Shown: positions 1 through 7,357 of the stretch, one piece after another
Layout: the number at the start of each line of letters is the position of its first letter
How positions within the stretch are numbered: position 1 is the stretch's first letter
From: a virus
Strand: one strand, 5' to 3'
DNA: 26,082 nucleotides
IMG/VR virus record: IMGVR_UViG_3300028569_002822
Coordinates: 1 to 26,082 of that record
Notes under the pieces: model-generated
The model's input: the letters and a program-made list of their open reading frames with translations, nothing else
The model's database searches: none
Told to the model about the DNA's origin: nothing
Made by a program: the position numbers and the translations under genes

Positions 1-1623
1 TTCCCGCTTGGCGGCCAGGAGCGCGATCTGTTGGTCCACCTCTGAGGTGGTGGAATGCCCGACGCCCGCAAGCGTCGTCGATTTCTGGTCGGCTGCGGAG
101 AGGTCGCTGAACGCGGCATCCGCAATCTTCTTGTCGAGGGCCTCCTTGTTTTTGCCCAGCTCGCCGCTGAGCGATGCCGCTTTTCTCCGGCTTTCTTCCA
201 GTGCCGCCGCACGATCCTTCTCGGCCTGCCGCTGGGCCATGACCTCGGGGGTGATTCCGGCCATGCTCGCCTTCATCTGCTCCAAGAGGGCGATGCGCTG
301 TCGGTATTCTCCCGCAATGTCGTTGCGCTGCTCGGGCGTGAGATTCTCGAACTGGTCGGCGAGCCCGGCGAGCGATTCCTTGGCGGCTTCGATGTCCTGG
401 TCGATGCGCTTGCCCACATCGACTTTGTCAGCCTCGCTCGACACGGTTTTCATTTCCGCCGCGATGGAGGTCACGGCCTTGAGCGTGTCGCTGCTCGCCG
501 CCCCCGCCGCACGGGTCGCTTCCTTCGCCTGCTGGATTTTTCCGATAACCACCTCGATGGCTGCCGCGATCCCCGCGATCAGGATGCCGATCCCGGTCGA
601 GATGAGGGCACCCTTGATGGCCAGTGCTGCCCCGCGTGCCGCCATGCCGATCCCGGAAAATGCGGTGCGTGCTGCCGCGCCCACGCTCGAAAAGTTCATC
701 GTGGCAAGGGCCACGCGGACCTGAGCGAACGCACGAGTCGCCGCCGGGCCGATGTTGCTCATGGCACTCACCACCTTCGTGTCGAAACCTGCGCGGTAGA
801 GGGCCATGGCGGCCACTACCCCGACAATTTGTGGGATCATGCCCGAAAGCACCTGGCCGAACCGGATGGCTGCCGCTGCGATTTCACCCAGGGATTCGCC
901 AAGGTTGGTGAGATCGGTCGCGTTGAGGGCATTGCCGATTTCCTCCAGCGCTGGGGCGATGGCCGCAGTGAACCCGGCTGCAAGCTGCTGGCCTTTCAGA
1001 TTCGCGGCCCCGAGTGCGTCCGATATGGAATCAAATTTTGACGCGTTCTCCTGCATCGTGTCCGCAAGCCCGCCAACCTGCTGACGGGCGACGTCCATTG
1101 CCGAGCCATCAAGGAAAATCGCCTGCAACGCGGCCCCCTTGCGCCCGAAGATCCCCATGGCAGTTGCCGCCCGCTCGGTCGTGTCAGGAATCGCCGCAAG
1201 CGCAGCCGATACCCGCGCAAATTGTTCGGCCGGGTTGAGCGACTGGAGTTCCGCCATCGAGATCCCGAGGGCAGAAAGAGCCTTGTTCGTCGGCTCACCG
1301 TCCTCGTTGATCCCGCCGAGAGCCTTCTGGAGCCGGTTGATCGCCGGACCGACTTGCTCGGCATCCATGCCCGCGTTGGCGAATGCTTGGCGCAACACGA
1401 CAAGATCGCCCACCGCGATCCCGGTCTGGGCGCTCATGTCCGTGAGCTGCCCGCCCAGGTCGAGGGATTCTTTGATTGCGGAGAAAGCGCTCGCGAATGG
1501 TGCAAGGGCCGCGTTCGCCGCGGCAAATGCTCCCTGAACAGAAATTGTCGCCGCAGCTACACGAGCAAGCGCGGCATCAATGCCGGAAATATCGAGACGA
1601 AATCTGGCTGTGATGTCGGCCAC
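1..1623 (-). CDS. tail tape measure protein, partial (C-terminus off window)
   Basis: The reading frame is open from a GTG at 1623 to the left edge, 541 codons, so the C-terminal part is missing. The sequence is alanine-rich with long helices. It has hydrophobic stretches typical of tape measure proteins, one around residues 270-285 (IPQIVGVVAAMALY) and one around residues 325-345 (ALISTGIGILIAGIAAAIEVVI), followed by charged coiled coil. Family knowledge: these proteins set tail length and are ejected with DNA. An in-frame TGA lies 6 codons before the GTG, so the start cannot be much further upstream. TTGACA lies exactly 13 bases before the GTG. It follows the minor tail gene by 19 bases, the expected place after the tail chaperone. 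Function is inferred from architecture and position. Confidence 0.85.
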   Translation of the reverse strand, partial: MADITARFRLDISGIDAALARVAAATISVQGAFAAANAALAPFASAFSAIKESLDLGGQLTDMSAQTGIAVGDLVVLRQAFANAGMDAEQVGPAINRLQKALGGINEDGEPTNKALSALGISMAELQSLNPAEQFARVSAALAAIPDTTERAATAMGIFGRKGAALQAIFLDGSAMDVARQQVGGLADTMQENASKFDSISDALGAANLKGQQLAAGFTAAIAPALEEIGNALNATDLTNLGESLGEIAAAAIRFGQVLSGMIPQIVGVVAAMALYRAGFDTKVVSAMSNIGPAATRAFAQVRVALATMNFSSVGAAARTAFSGIGMAARGAALAIKGALISTGIGILIAGIAAAIEVVIGKIQQAKEATRAAGAASSDTLKAVTSIAAEMKTVSSEADKVDVGKRIDQDIEAAKESLAGLADQFENLTPEQRNDIAGEYRQRIALLEQMKASMAGITPEVMAQRQAEKDRAAALEESRRKAASLSGELGKNKEALDKKIADAAFSDLSAADQKSTTLAGVGHSTTSEVDQQIALLAAKRE

Positions 1624-1642
1624 GCCGCAGGGGGCGTGTCAA

Positions 1643-2338
1643 TCAGGCTCTAAATCCCGCCTTCCTCGCCGCCTCGCGCACGGCAAAGCTTTCCAACCTC
1701 CTCACCATAGCCGCCGCCTGGGAATCGATGGCGCTTTGAACCCGCCGCTCGATGTCGAGTGCGGGCGAGCCCTTGACCTTGTTGGTGGCGACAACCTCAA
1801 TCGCTACGGCATTTGATTTGATCTTGCCCTCACCGGGAGCGGAATGCCTCGAGACCCATGCCGGGACCGGCACGCCTAGTTTTGTGGCAGCCGCTTTCCA
1901 CCCCGATGCCAGGAATCCAACCATCTTCTTTTTTGAAGCGATGTAGCGTTTCAAGTCGGACGCCTTGATTTTGATTCGCGGATTGAGTTTCCGGTTCACC
2001 CGCCCGGTTGGTGAGCGGTTGGCTTTGTGGATGGCGGCGGGAGATGCGTTTGATGCATCCTCCACGAACATGCCTGCCGCCCGAAGAATGTTTGCGGGAG
2101 CCTTGGGCGGGACGTAGGGCTGCATGAGTTTGAGGATATCGCGCTCGACTTTAGCCTCGCCCCGCTTCTTAGCCCCTTGCCCCGTTGCGTTTTTGCCGCC
2201 GGGCGGTGTCCAGTCGATGATTTTCCGCAGCACGCCCCGTGCCTGTTCCCGCAGGACCACCTCAGCCGCACGTTTGCCATTGCGCCGGAATTCCTTCAGG
2301 GCTGCATCAAACTTTGTCTTATCGAGTTCAAGGCTCAT
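1643..2338 (-). CDS. minor tail / tail-completion-like protein
   Basis: 231 aa, basic, rich in lysine and arginine. The N-terminal half (residues 5-50) is a charged helix followed by a WTPPGGKNATGQGAKKRGE segment. Such N-terminal helix plus W-TPxxTG segments occur in HK97 gp10-like and lambda Z-like proteins, but I do not recognise a specific family with certainty. The ATG overlaps the end of the frameshifted chaperone reading frame by 11 bases. It lies between the tail chaperone and the tape measure, a slot often used by minor tail genes. TTGACC occurs upstream of its start with 19 bases between, longer than the usual 13. Confidence 0.6.
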   Translation of the reverse strand: MSLELDKTKFDAALKEFRRNGKRAAEVVLREQARGVLRKIIDWTPPGGKNATGQGAKKRGEAKVERDILKLMQPYVPPKAPANILRAAGMFVEDASNASPAAIHKANRSPTGRVNRKLNPRIKIKASDLKRYIASKKKMVGFLASGWKAAATKLGVPVPAWVSRHSAPGEGKIKSNAVAIEVVATNKVKGSPALDIERRVQSAIDSQAAAMVRRLESFAVREAARKAGFRA

Positions 2339-2932
2339 CGTCTTCGATCTGGAGCGCGGTCAACTGAGTGATCTGCTCCTCGACCGGAGCCGACGGAGCG
2401 ACCGTCCATGCACCGGATTGCCAGAGCGCGCAATGCTGGTAGGCGAGTGCCCGCCAGAGCGGGAGTTCCCACAAAATGAAGGCTTCCGGCCAGCCGGTCT
2501 TTTCGGCCAGCGTGAATACGCGCGAGGCGATCCACGCTGGCGCTAGGAGTTTGGGGGCGCGTCCTTGTCTTCCGTGCCAGGGCGCGGGATCACGTCCACG
2601 GACTGCGAGGCGGCAGCAGTGAGCCCAGCCTCGACCTCTCGAATGATCGCCGGGATGTCGGCAACCGGGATCGCCTGGGAAAAGCGGAATACCTCGGCGT
2701 GGAAGACATCCGAAGCCGAATATGCTGCCCGCAGAACCACTTCCAGTGGAGCACCGTGAATGTAGGCGTATTCGAGCGCGGCCGTGAGGTGATCCGGAGC
2801 CGTATTGCCCGGAGGCACGACAAATGCGTTTCCGGTGCGGTGGAGGATCGCATACGAACCGCTGGAAAGCGGACGGAGCTTGAGTCCGGCGGGTTCGGCG
2901 GCTGGACGGAGGAAATCGGTGGCGTCGTTCAT
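2328..2932 (-). CDS. tail assembly chaperone GT-type fusion made by -1 frameshift
   Basis: This is the predicted long product of the chaperone pair. It uses the start at 2932, reads to the slippery heptamer CCCAAAC (2555-2549), slips back one base and continues to TGA at 2330-2328, giving about 201 aa. The -1 frame extension begins PKLLAPAWIASRVFTLAEKT and is open all the way to its stop. It contains a Trp/Leu-rich segment (GWPEAFILWELPLWRALAY) that reads like a protein and not like a shadow frame. In lambda the equivalent gpG and gpGT bridge tail tube and tape measure proteins. The gene sits in the same position here, just before the minor tail and tape measure genes. Frameshifting is inferred from sequence, not measured. 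Confidence 0.8.
2506..2555 (-). promoter_or_regulatory. programmed -1 ribosomal frameshift element
   Basis: Reading the minus strand, the zero frame is GCG CCC CCA AAC TCC TAG. It contains the X XXY YYZ heptamer C CCA AAC at 2555-2549. Seven bases later begins a perfect 9-base-pair stem, GCCAGCGTG (2541-2533) with CACGCTGGC (2514-2506), around an 18-base loop. Heptamer, 5-9 base spacer and a stable downstream stem are the standard parts of a -1 frameshift signal. The zero-frame stop lies inside the spacer. Confidence 0.85.
2543..2932 (-). CDS. tail assembly chaperone, short G-type product
   Basis: 129 aa, ending at TAG 2545-2543 right after the slippery site. Its ATG overlaps the TGA of the upstream gene (ATGA), so the two are translationally coupled. 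The body is a mixed alpha/beta protein with helices around residues 48-70 (DHLTAALEYAYIHGAPLEVVLRAAY) and 78-106. Length and position fit the short product of G/GT tail chaperone pairs. Sequence similarity to any named family is not obvious. The assignment rests on the frameshift cassette at its 3' end and on gene order. Confidence 0.75.
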   Translation of the reverse strand: MNDATDFLRPAAEPAGLKLRPLSSGSYAILHRTGNAFVVPPGNTAPDHLTAALEYAYIHGAPLEVVLRAAYSASDVFHAEVFRFSQAIPVADIPAIIREVEAGLTAAASQSVDVIPRPGTEDKDAPPNS

Positions 2933-3423
2933 TTGAGGTAGGAGAGAAGTTTCTGGCGTTTGTCTTCGGGAAGATCGGCCGGTAGCGTGACTTGCCGGTT
3001 GCCCCGGCGCACGAGGGCGGCAGGCTTGAGCGTGCGGATCCGGTCGCGGAGCTGGCTATGGGCGCGGAATGCCCAGCGAAGAAATGAAATCGGGTGGTCC
3101 GGATTGGCCAGGCACCATTCCTCGCTCTCGAACCGGCGGCGGAACTCGGGGAATTCGATTTCCTCATCGGGGGATTTGAAGATCCCTCGCGAGCCGCCAT
3201 CGATGAACCACTCGACCCGGCGCAGCGGGCCGTTCTCGGTTTGCTCGACCGTGTCGCGGAACCCGCCAGGTTCGACCAGCTTGAACCCGCTCGTCAGCGC
3301 GGCGGCGATGAGCTGGGTGTTGGGACTCGTGAGCGGGTTGTTGGCGAAGCGCAGTTTGCCCTCGGGCGTCTGCTGGGCTTTCGCCTCCTCCGCAATCCAG
3401 TGGAATGATTGGCCGTTTGTCAT
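2929..3423 (-). CDS. phage tail-region protein of unknown function
   Basis: 164 aa from ATG 3423. The frame stays open further upstream, but that part would overlap the preceding tail-tube-like gene, so 3423 is preferred. The leader is CA-rich (CAACAACCAACCG) without a clear Shine-Dalgarno sequence. The protein has an N-terminal polar segment, a central acidic stretch (SPDEEIEFPEFRRRFESEEW, about residues 83-102) and a basic C-terminus. It lies between the tail tube and chaperone genes and ends in an ATGA overlap with the chaperone, so it is probably a structural or assembly protein. I recognise no family. Confidence 0.65.
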   Translation of the reverse strand: MTNGQSFHWIAEEAKAQQTPEGKLRFANNPLTSPNTQLIAAALTSGFKLVEPGGFRDTVEQTENGPLRRVEWFIDGGSRGIFKSPDEEIEFPEFRRRFESEEWCLANPDHPISFLRWAFRAHSQLRDRIRTLKPAALVRRGNRQVTLPADLPEDKRQKLLSYLK

Positions 3424-3452
3424 GATGGGATCGGTTGGTTGTTGAAAACGGA

Positions 3453-3767
3453 TCAGGTGGCCGACGGGTAGCCTTGGCCGGAATACTCCCATTCCTCCCA
3501 GTCGTCGTTCTTGGTGGATTCCTTCACGGTGGTCACGATGACCTTGCCGCTCACGCCCGTCGGGGCAGTCGCCGCCTTGAGCGCCACCGGGCACGCAGCG
3601 CCCTTGCCGCGCACGCTGAATTCAAACGTGGGATCCTGGACGGCGGCGTTCGAATAGTTGCCGCTCCGGTCGGCGAGGATTTTGACGTCGCCTTTGCTCG
3701 AAACCTCCGCCGATTGAGCGGTGGCCTCGGTGACGAGTGTGATGCCGATGTCAGTGGGTGAAGCCAT
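3453..3767 (-). CDS. tail tube-like protein, copy 2
   Basis: 104 aa. It is a visible paralogue of the next gene upstream. Shared landmarks in the same order are E.SS, a FEFSVRGKG / VTLKGKG strand, a KVIVTT / AVITSA strand and an acidic C-terminal motif (STKNDDWEEWEYSGQGYPS versus SESNDDFPDYEITYQKFAS). The beta-rich pattern and the position before the tail chaperone suggest a small tail tube or head-tail connector protein. Five bases separate it from copy 1. Which of the two builds the tube cannot be told from sequence. Confidence 0.65.
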   Translation of the reverse strand: MASPTDIGITLVTEATAQSAEVSSKGDVKILADRSGNYSNAAVQDPTFEFSVRGKGAACPVALKAATAPTGVSGKVIVTTVKESTKNDDWEEWEYSGQGYPSAT

Positions 3768-3772
3768 AAAAA

Positions 3773-4081
3773 TCAGGTGGATGCAAACTTCTGGTAAGTG
3801 ATCTCGTAGTCGGGGAAGTCGTCGTTGCTCTCGGACGCCTTCGCGGAGGTGATGACGGCAGTGGCTCCGATGCCCGTGTTCCTTGAAACCGATGGCGCAT
3901 ACGTGCCCTTGCCTTTGAGCGTGACCGTGGTGGTGACAACGCCTTTGGGCACGGCCAACTTGGTGACTCCCGTGGCGTCCTTGCAGGTCGCGACCTCGAC
4001 GCTCTTTTCCTGCGAGGATTCCTGAAGGTATCCGGCAGCCGGGTCGGTCACGCCAAAGAGGTTGATCGTCGCAAAGGCCAT
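3773..4081 (-). CDS. tail tube-like protein, copy 1
   Basis: 102 aa, beginning MAFATINLFGVTDPAAGYLQ. It is beta-strand rich with few Cys or Trp residues, and resembles the adjacent 104 aa gene along its whole length, indicating tandem duplication followed by divergence. Its ATG follows the upstream stop by one base (TGACATG). In lambda-like maps this slot holds the major tail protein; the short length is unusual for that role, so one of the pair may be an accessory or decoration protein. Confidence 0.65.
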   Translation of the reverse strand: MAFATINLFGVTDPAAGYLQESSQEKSVEVATCKDATGVTKLAVPKGVVTTTVTLKGKGTYAPSVSRNTGIGATAVITSAKASESNDDFPDYEITYQKFAST

Positions 4082-4082
4082 G

Positions 4083-4301
4083 TCAGGGGAGTTCGCAGCC
4101 GGTCAGTTTCAGATCGAACTGGATGATGTAGGAGCGTTGAACCGTGTCACCGGAGATCGTCTGCGAGCGGGCAACAGAAAATCCCTTCGGGCGGGTTTCT
4201 TTGGGCGATGCCTCAAACCGGGCGAGCGCCTGCTCGCAGAAATCGTAAGCGGAGCGGCGAAGTTCTGGTTGGGCTTTCGGGTCGGTGGTATCGGCGGCCA
4301 T
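4083..4301 (-). CDS. small phage structural-region protein
   Basis: 72 aa, starting MAADTTDPKAQPELRRSAYD. The C-terminal half forms apparent beta strands (VQRSYIIQFDLKLTGCELP). TTGACA lies exactly 13 bases upstream of the ATG and contains the stop of the preceding gene. It lies between a tail-terminator-like gene and the tail tube-like genes, so a tail completion role is plausible. No family recognised. Confidence 0.55.
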   Translation of the reverse strand: MAADTTDPKAQPELRRSAYDFCEQALARFEASPKETRPKGFSVARSQTISGDTVQRSYIIQFDLKLTGCELP

Positions 4302-4316
4302 GCACCGGAGGACGTG

Positions 4317-4718
4317 TCAACCGAGACGGATGCCGGCGACCAGTTCGATGCTCGAACGCCAAGTATTCTCGAGGATATCTTCGCTCTGAGATCGGACATG
4401 GAACCCGTGGAGTGAAACGCTGCCGGCACCGGCATCAAACACGACTTTCCCCTCGGTTGGATCGAGAAGCGAAAGCGCCAGCATCCCCGCCGCCTCCCGG
4501 TGCTGGGCCTCGCCCATGTCGAAAGCCGGTGTGCCGAGATGCACTTTCACAGTCGCCCGGTAAAGCGGTCCCGCCACATGCTCGCATTCGGAGCACTGGA
4601 CGATCACCATCTGGGCGTCCGAGGGGTGAGGTTTCGAACTCGTGGCCTCGCGCACGTGAACGCTCGGCATCGCAGCCTGGATCACCGCCACGAATCCCTT
4701 TTCGATGTCGGCATTCAT
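4317..4718 (-). CDS. tail terminator / minor tail-like protein
   Basis: 133 aa: an N-terminal helix (MNADIEKGFVAVIQAAMP), then alternating strands (QMVIVQCSE, ATVKVHLGTPAF) and a helix (EAQHREAAGMLALSLL), ending in strands. This layout resembles lambda gpU or HK97 gp10-type tail terminators, which cap the finished tail tube. The match is by layout and position only. The ATG overlaps the stop of the upstream gene (ATGA). Confidence 0.55.
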   Translation of the reverse strand: MNADIEKGFVAVIQAAMPSVHVREATSSKPHPSDAQMVIVQCSECEHVAGPLYRATVKVHLGTPAFDMGEAQHREAAGMLALSLLDPTEGKVVFDAGAGSVSLHGFHVRSQSEDILENTWRSSIELVAGIRLG

Positions 4719-5020
4719 TCGACCGGCTCCACGGTGAGGGTGACGAGAGGATGTGGCGGACGGTTCGACACCCGCACGACTCGGAAGGTTTCCCCGGCGT
4801 ATGTGAGCGTCTCCCCGATCGGCGGAATCGCCGGAATGTCGTTACGTAACAACTTTACCGTGAAATTTCCGGAGGCGGTAAATCCGCCCGCTCCGAGTTC
4901 AACTGTTTCCTGCGGTTCGGAAATCAGGGCCGGCAGAATACGCCCGGCGATTGCGACTTCTTTGCCGAACTCGGAAAAAATCCCGGCCACATCAGCGGCC
5001 ATTTCATCGTGGATGGACAT
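4715..5020 (-). CDS. head completion / head-tail joining-like protein
   Basis: 101 aa. It has an N-terminal helix (MSIHDEMAADVAGIFSEFG) and a beta-rich C-terminus ending GETLTYAGETFRVVRVSNRPPHPLVTLTVEPVE. That pattern (short helix, then an SH3-like barrel with a DG.tYrV.. hairpin) is common in gpFII and HK97 gp9-like joining proteins. TTGACA is exactly 13 bases before the ATG. The gene carries one copy of the 16-base palindrome at 4838-4853, read here as L-L-R-N-D. Confidence 0.6.
   Translation of the reverse strand: MSIHDEMAADVAGIFSEFGKEVAIAGRILPALISEPQETVELGAGGFTASGNFTVKLLRNDIPAIPPIGETLTYAGETFRVVRVSNRPPHPLVTLTVEPVE
4838..4853 (-). repeat. dispersed 16-base palindrome, copy A
   Basis: On the minus strand this reads GTTGTTACGTAACGAC, identical to copies B and C. 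It lies inside the head-completion-like gene and encodes L-L-R-N-D in that frame. Confidence 0.8.
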
Positions 5021-5044
5021 GCCCCGCCGGGCGTGTCAACGGTT

Positions 5045-5554
5045 CTACCGGCTCAAGGAAAAGGAACGAACGATTTCACGGGGGCGGGCAATGATGATCT
5101 GGTGCGCCTGCACGTCGGAATCCTTGAGGACTTTCCAAAACTTTTCGGCATCTTTATTGGCCTCAAGAAGATGTTGGTCGCTGGTCAGAAGAATCTCGCA
5201 TCCCTTCAATGCCGCCTCGGCCAACAAAGTGGCATCGTTCTCTTCCTCGTGCGGGATGATGTTTTTCATCCTCAATTTCAATCCAATTTCACCGGCTATC
5301 CCTCGTTCCACCGCAGACATGGCAAGAGGAGTATATCCACGGGCCAAAAGCTGCATGAGTGCCCCTGTGGCGAGCGTTCGGCGCAAGCTGGTGGCACCAT
5401 TTGCCGACAGCCAGGCGAGTTCCTGAGTAACAGTTTCCGTGGCGAAAAACTGGACCCGGGCAATTCGCTTCCGGATCACTGACAACGCATCAAGAACATC
5501 CGCATCCCCATTCTCCTCGTCCATCAGGACGTTGGCATCAACGGCGATGCGCAA
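5045..5554 (-). CDS. PIN-domain ribonuclease toxin-like protein
   Basis: 169 aa from a TTG at 5554, chosen because the protein then begins MRIAVDANVLMD and a GGAG sequence lies just upstream. PIN signatures are the first acidic residue in VDANVLMD (residue 6), an internal Glu (VTQELAWL, about residue 45), an acidic cluster EENDATLLAEAAL (about residues 101-113) and the last acidic residue in ILLTSDQHLLEA (about residue 125). PIN domains are metal-dependent RNases, often VapC-type toxins. It follows a small gene overlapping by 17 bases that could be its antitoxin. It sits inside the structural operon behind a terminator. Confidence 0.75.
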   Translation of the reverse strand: MRIAVDANVLMDEENGDADVLDALSVIRKRIARVQFFATETVTQELAWLSANGATSLRRTLATGALMQLLARGYTPLAMSAVERGIAGEIGLKLRMKNIIPHEEENDATLLAEAALKGCEILLTSDQHLLEANKDAEKFWKVLKDSDVQAHQIIIARPREIVRSFSLSR

Positions 5555-5714
5555 CAGCTTTCTCCGCTCCTGTCTGGTTGTGGTAGATCAGTCGCATGGC
5601 CGCAGCGGTAAGTTCCATCCGGGATTCATCGGAAATCTTGTTGCACTGCTTACGGGCTTCTGCGGCGAATTTGGTTCCCGTGGTCGCAGGTGTCTTTTTC
5701 ACGGTGGCGCTCAT
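5538..5714 (-). CDS. small basic protein, candidate antitoxin of the PIN gene
   Basis: 58 aa from ATG 5714 (MSATVKKTPATTGTKFAAEA); an in-frame ATG at 5729 would add five residues. It has a helical C-terminal half (ESRMELTAAAMRLIYHNQTG) and overlaps the PIN start by 17 bases, as antitoxin-toxin pairs often do. No DNA-binding fold is clear, so the antitoxin role is inferred from context. Confidence 0.5.
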   Translation of the reverse strand: MSATVKKTPATTGTKFAAEARKQCNKISDESRMELTAAAMRLIYHNQTGAEKAVAHRR

Positions 5715-5780
5715 GCCGGTAACATCCATCAATCCCGAGCTTCGGTCAAGGCGATGGCGGAGATTTTCACGGCAATCGCT

Positions 5781-5816
5781 AAACACAAAACCCCCGCACC
5801 ATTGCTGATGCGGGGG
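5781..5816 (-). terminator. Rho-independent terminator after the coat gene
   Basis: On the minus strand an 8-bp GC stem CCCCCGCA / TGCGGGGG (5816-5809 and 5798-5791) encloses a 10-base loop. It is followed at once by TTTTGTGTTT (5790-5781). It lies 21 bases after the coat protein stop and separates it from the PIN pair and the downstream joining genes. Confidence 0.85.
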
Positions 5817-5836
5817 CTTGCAACCGAACCAACCAA

Positions 5837-6727
5837 TCAGGGTTTGACGATACGCTTGAGGCCGCTTGGGATCGCCACCTTGAAGCCGTAGAGGCATTCG
5901 ACGGTGACAAAGATCCGGTTGGAGCTGGTCTCGGTGTAGCGCAGGTAGCCGAAGGTGAGCCCGGTGAGGGGGTCGGTCACAGCACCCGCCTCGTCGTATT
6001 GGGCCACCGGTTCGAGGTAGCGCATGGCCACCGCGAGGCAGCTCGGGTGCCCGGCGAACCCGACCAGCTTCTCGGTGTTGGGCAGGATCGTGGTTTCATA
6101 CACGTCGAACCCGGCCAAGCGGCGGATGACGCCATCGACAACGCCCGGAAGCGCGACCGGCGTCATGAAGCTCTTGGCCACGATATCGTCGCCGAGCAGG
6201 TTGCTGAAGTAGGCGGCATCCAGGACGAGCGCGCGGTCCGTGCTCGGCATCCTCGCATTTGCGCAGGATTCCCGCACGCCGAGCACCTTCTTGTAGTCGA
6301 AGGCGGTCGAGGCCAGGGCCGCGATTGCGGGATCCCCGTAGTTGGCGGCGGTGATCTCCGTGAAGATGTCCTGGAGGACATCCTGGGCAAGCTGCTTGAC
6401 CGCGCTGCCAACGAGAGTTTCCAACACGTTGAGGGCGGTCTCGGAAGCCTCGCGGGCGGTGACGTGGACCGTTTTGTATTTGTGCCGGTTCAATTGCACA
6501 GGAGCCACGTCGATCGAGGAATCCACGTTGGCCGTGTAACTTCCGCCGAAGTCGCTGGCCGGGCTGGGCGCGCCCACGATCGGGACGCGGATCGTGTCGA
6601 GCTTGTCGGCGGGCTCGGGCGAGAAGTTGCTGGAAAACGCCCGGATGGGCAGGAGCGTCGCCATGAACGGCTTGATGGCCGACTGCGCGACTTTGACGTC
6701 TTTGAGGTTGGTGAGTGTGTTGGCCAT
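5837..6727 (-). CDS. major capsid (coat) protein
   Basis: 296 aa, starting MANTLTNLKDVKVAQSAIKPFM. Features common to P22-like/HK97-fold coat proteins of this size are an N-terminal polar arm, an RVPIVGAPSPASDFGGSYT segment, an ALVLDAAYFSNLL stretch and a C-terminal YGFKVAIPSGLKRIVKP strand. It lies directly after the protease-scaffold gene and is followed by a strong terminator, as expected for the most abundant virion protein. The leader CAACAAGTAACATCCC lacks both a Shine-Dalgarno sequence and the TTGAC motif seen at other late genes. No separate decoration protein gene was found next to it. Confidence 0.85.
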   Translation of the reverse strand: MANTLTNLKDVKVAQSAIKPFMATLLPIRAFSSNFSPEPADKLDTIRVPIVGAPSPASDFGGSYTANVDSSIDVAPVQLNRHKYKTVHVTAREASETALNVLETLVGSAVKQLAQDVLQDIFTEITAANYGDPAIAALASTAFDYKKVLGVRESCANARMPSTDRALVLDAAYFSNLLGDDIVAKSFMTPVALPGVVDGVIRRLAGFDVYETTILPNTEKLVGFAGHPSCLAVAMRYLEPVAQYDEAGAVTDPLTGLTFGYLRYTETSSNRIFVTVECLYGFKVAIPSGLKRIVKP

Positions 6728-6733
6728 GGGATG

Positions 6734-7357
6734 TTACTTGTTGGATTGTGAGAGGATGAGGGCCTTCTGCTTGTCATTGAGGTTCTGCCAGAAGGCGGTC
6801 TGCGCGCCTGGGTCGGTGATCGCCCGGAACTGCTCCAGAAGGCTGGCCGTCTGCTGCTCGCCTTTGGGGGTCACATTGGCCGGAGCCGAAGTGCCGGTTT
6901 CGGCGATGATCTGGGCGGCGCGGAGCGAGGCCCGCTTTTCAAGATCCTGCTCAGCGGCTTCCAGGGCGGCGTTGCGGGCTTTGATTTCCTTCAGACTGGC
7001 GTCGAGAGCGGCACTGCGGACCCCTGCTTCGTTGAAACTGAGTTCGAGCGCGGCATTACGTGCCTCAAGATCCCTGAGCTGGCCGGCGAGCACGTCCTTG
7101 TCGCTGGTGAGCGAAGCATTTGTGGTGTGGGCGGCATCAAGGTCTGCACGAAGTTGGGCGAGAGATTCCGCCTCGATCTGGCGCTCGGATTCGAGAACCT
7201 CCAGGCGGGCTTGCAGGCCGGTCGCGCTGGCGGTGGCCTCGGTGAATTTGGTGTTGGCTTCGCTCAGGAGTGAATCCCGGGCCGCAGCGTCAGCTTCCAA
7301 GCGGGTGATTTGCTCACGGGCTTGGGCGAGTTCGTTTTCGATCGATGGTGCGCTCAT
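6734..7357 (-). CDS. nested in-frame scaffold protein (lambda Nu3-like)
   Basis: An internal ATG at 7357 would give 207 aa, starting MSAPSIENELAQAREQITRL. This is precisely the coiled-coil scaffold portion of the protease gene. The ATG is preceded by GGTTGACACGG with 14 bases between TTGACA and ATG, the motif and spacing seen before many separate late genes here. Lambda Nu3 is known to be made from an internal start in gene C. Independent expression here is inferred. Confidence 0.7.
   Translation of the reverse strand: MSAPSIENELAQAREQITRLEADAAARDSLLSEANTKFTEATASATGLQARLEVLESERQIEAESLAQLRADLDAAHTTNASLTSDKDVLAGQLRDLEARNAALELSFNEAGVRSAALDASLKEIKARNAALEAAEQDLEKRASLRAAQIIAETGTSAPANVTPKGEQQTASLLEQFRAITDPGAQTAFWQNLNDKQKALILSQSNK

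Noticed and set aside
55-1041. Long plus-strand reading frames opposite the tape measure gene
   Set aside because: Arg/His/Gly-rich shadow composition; the minus frame gives hydrophobic segments and coiled coil typical of tape measure proteins.
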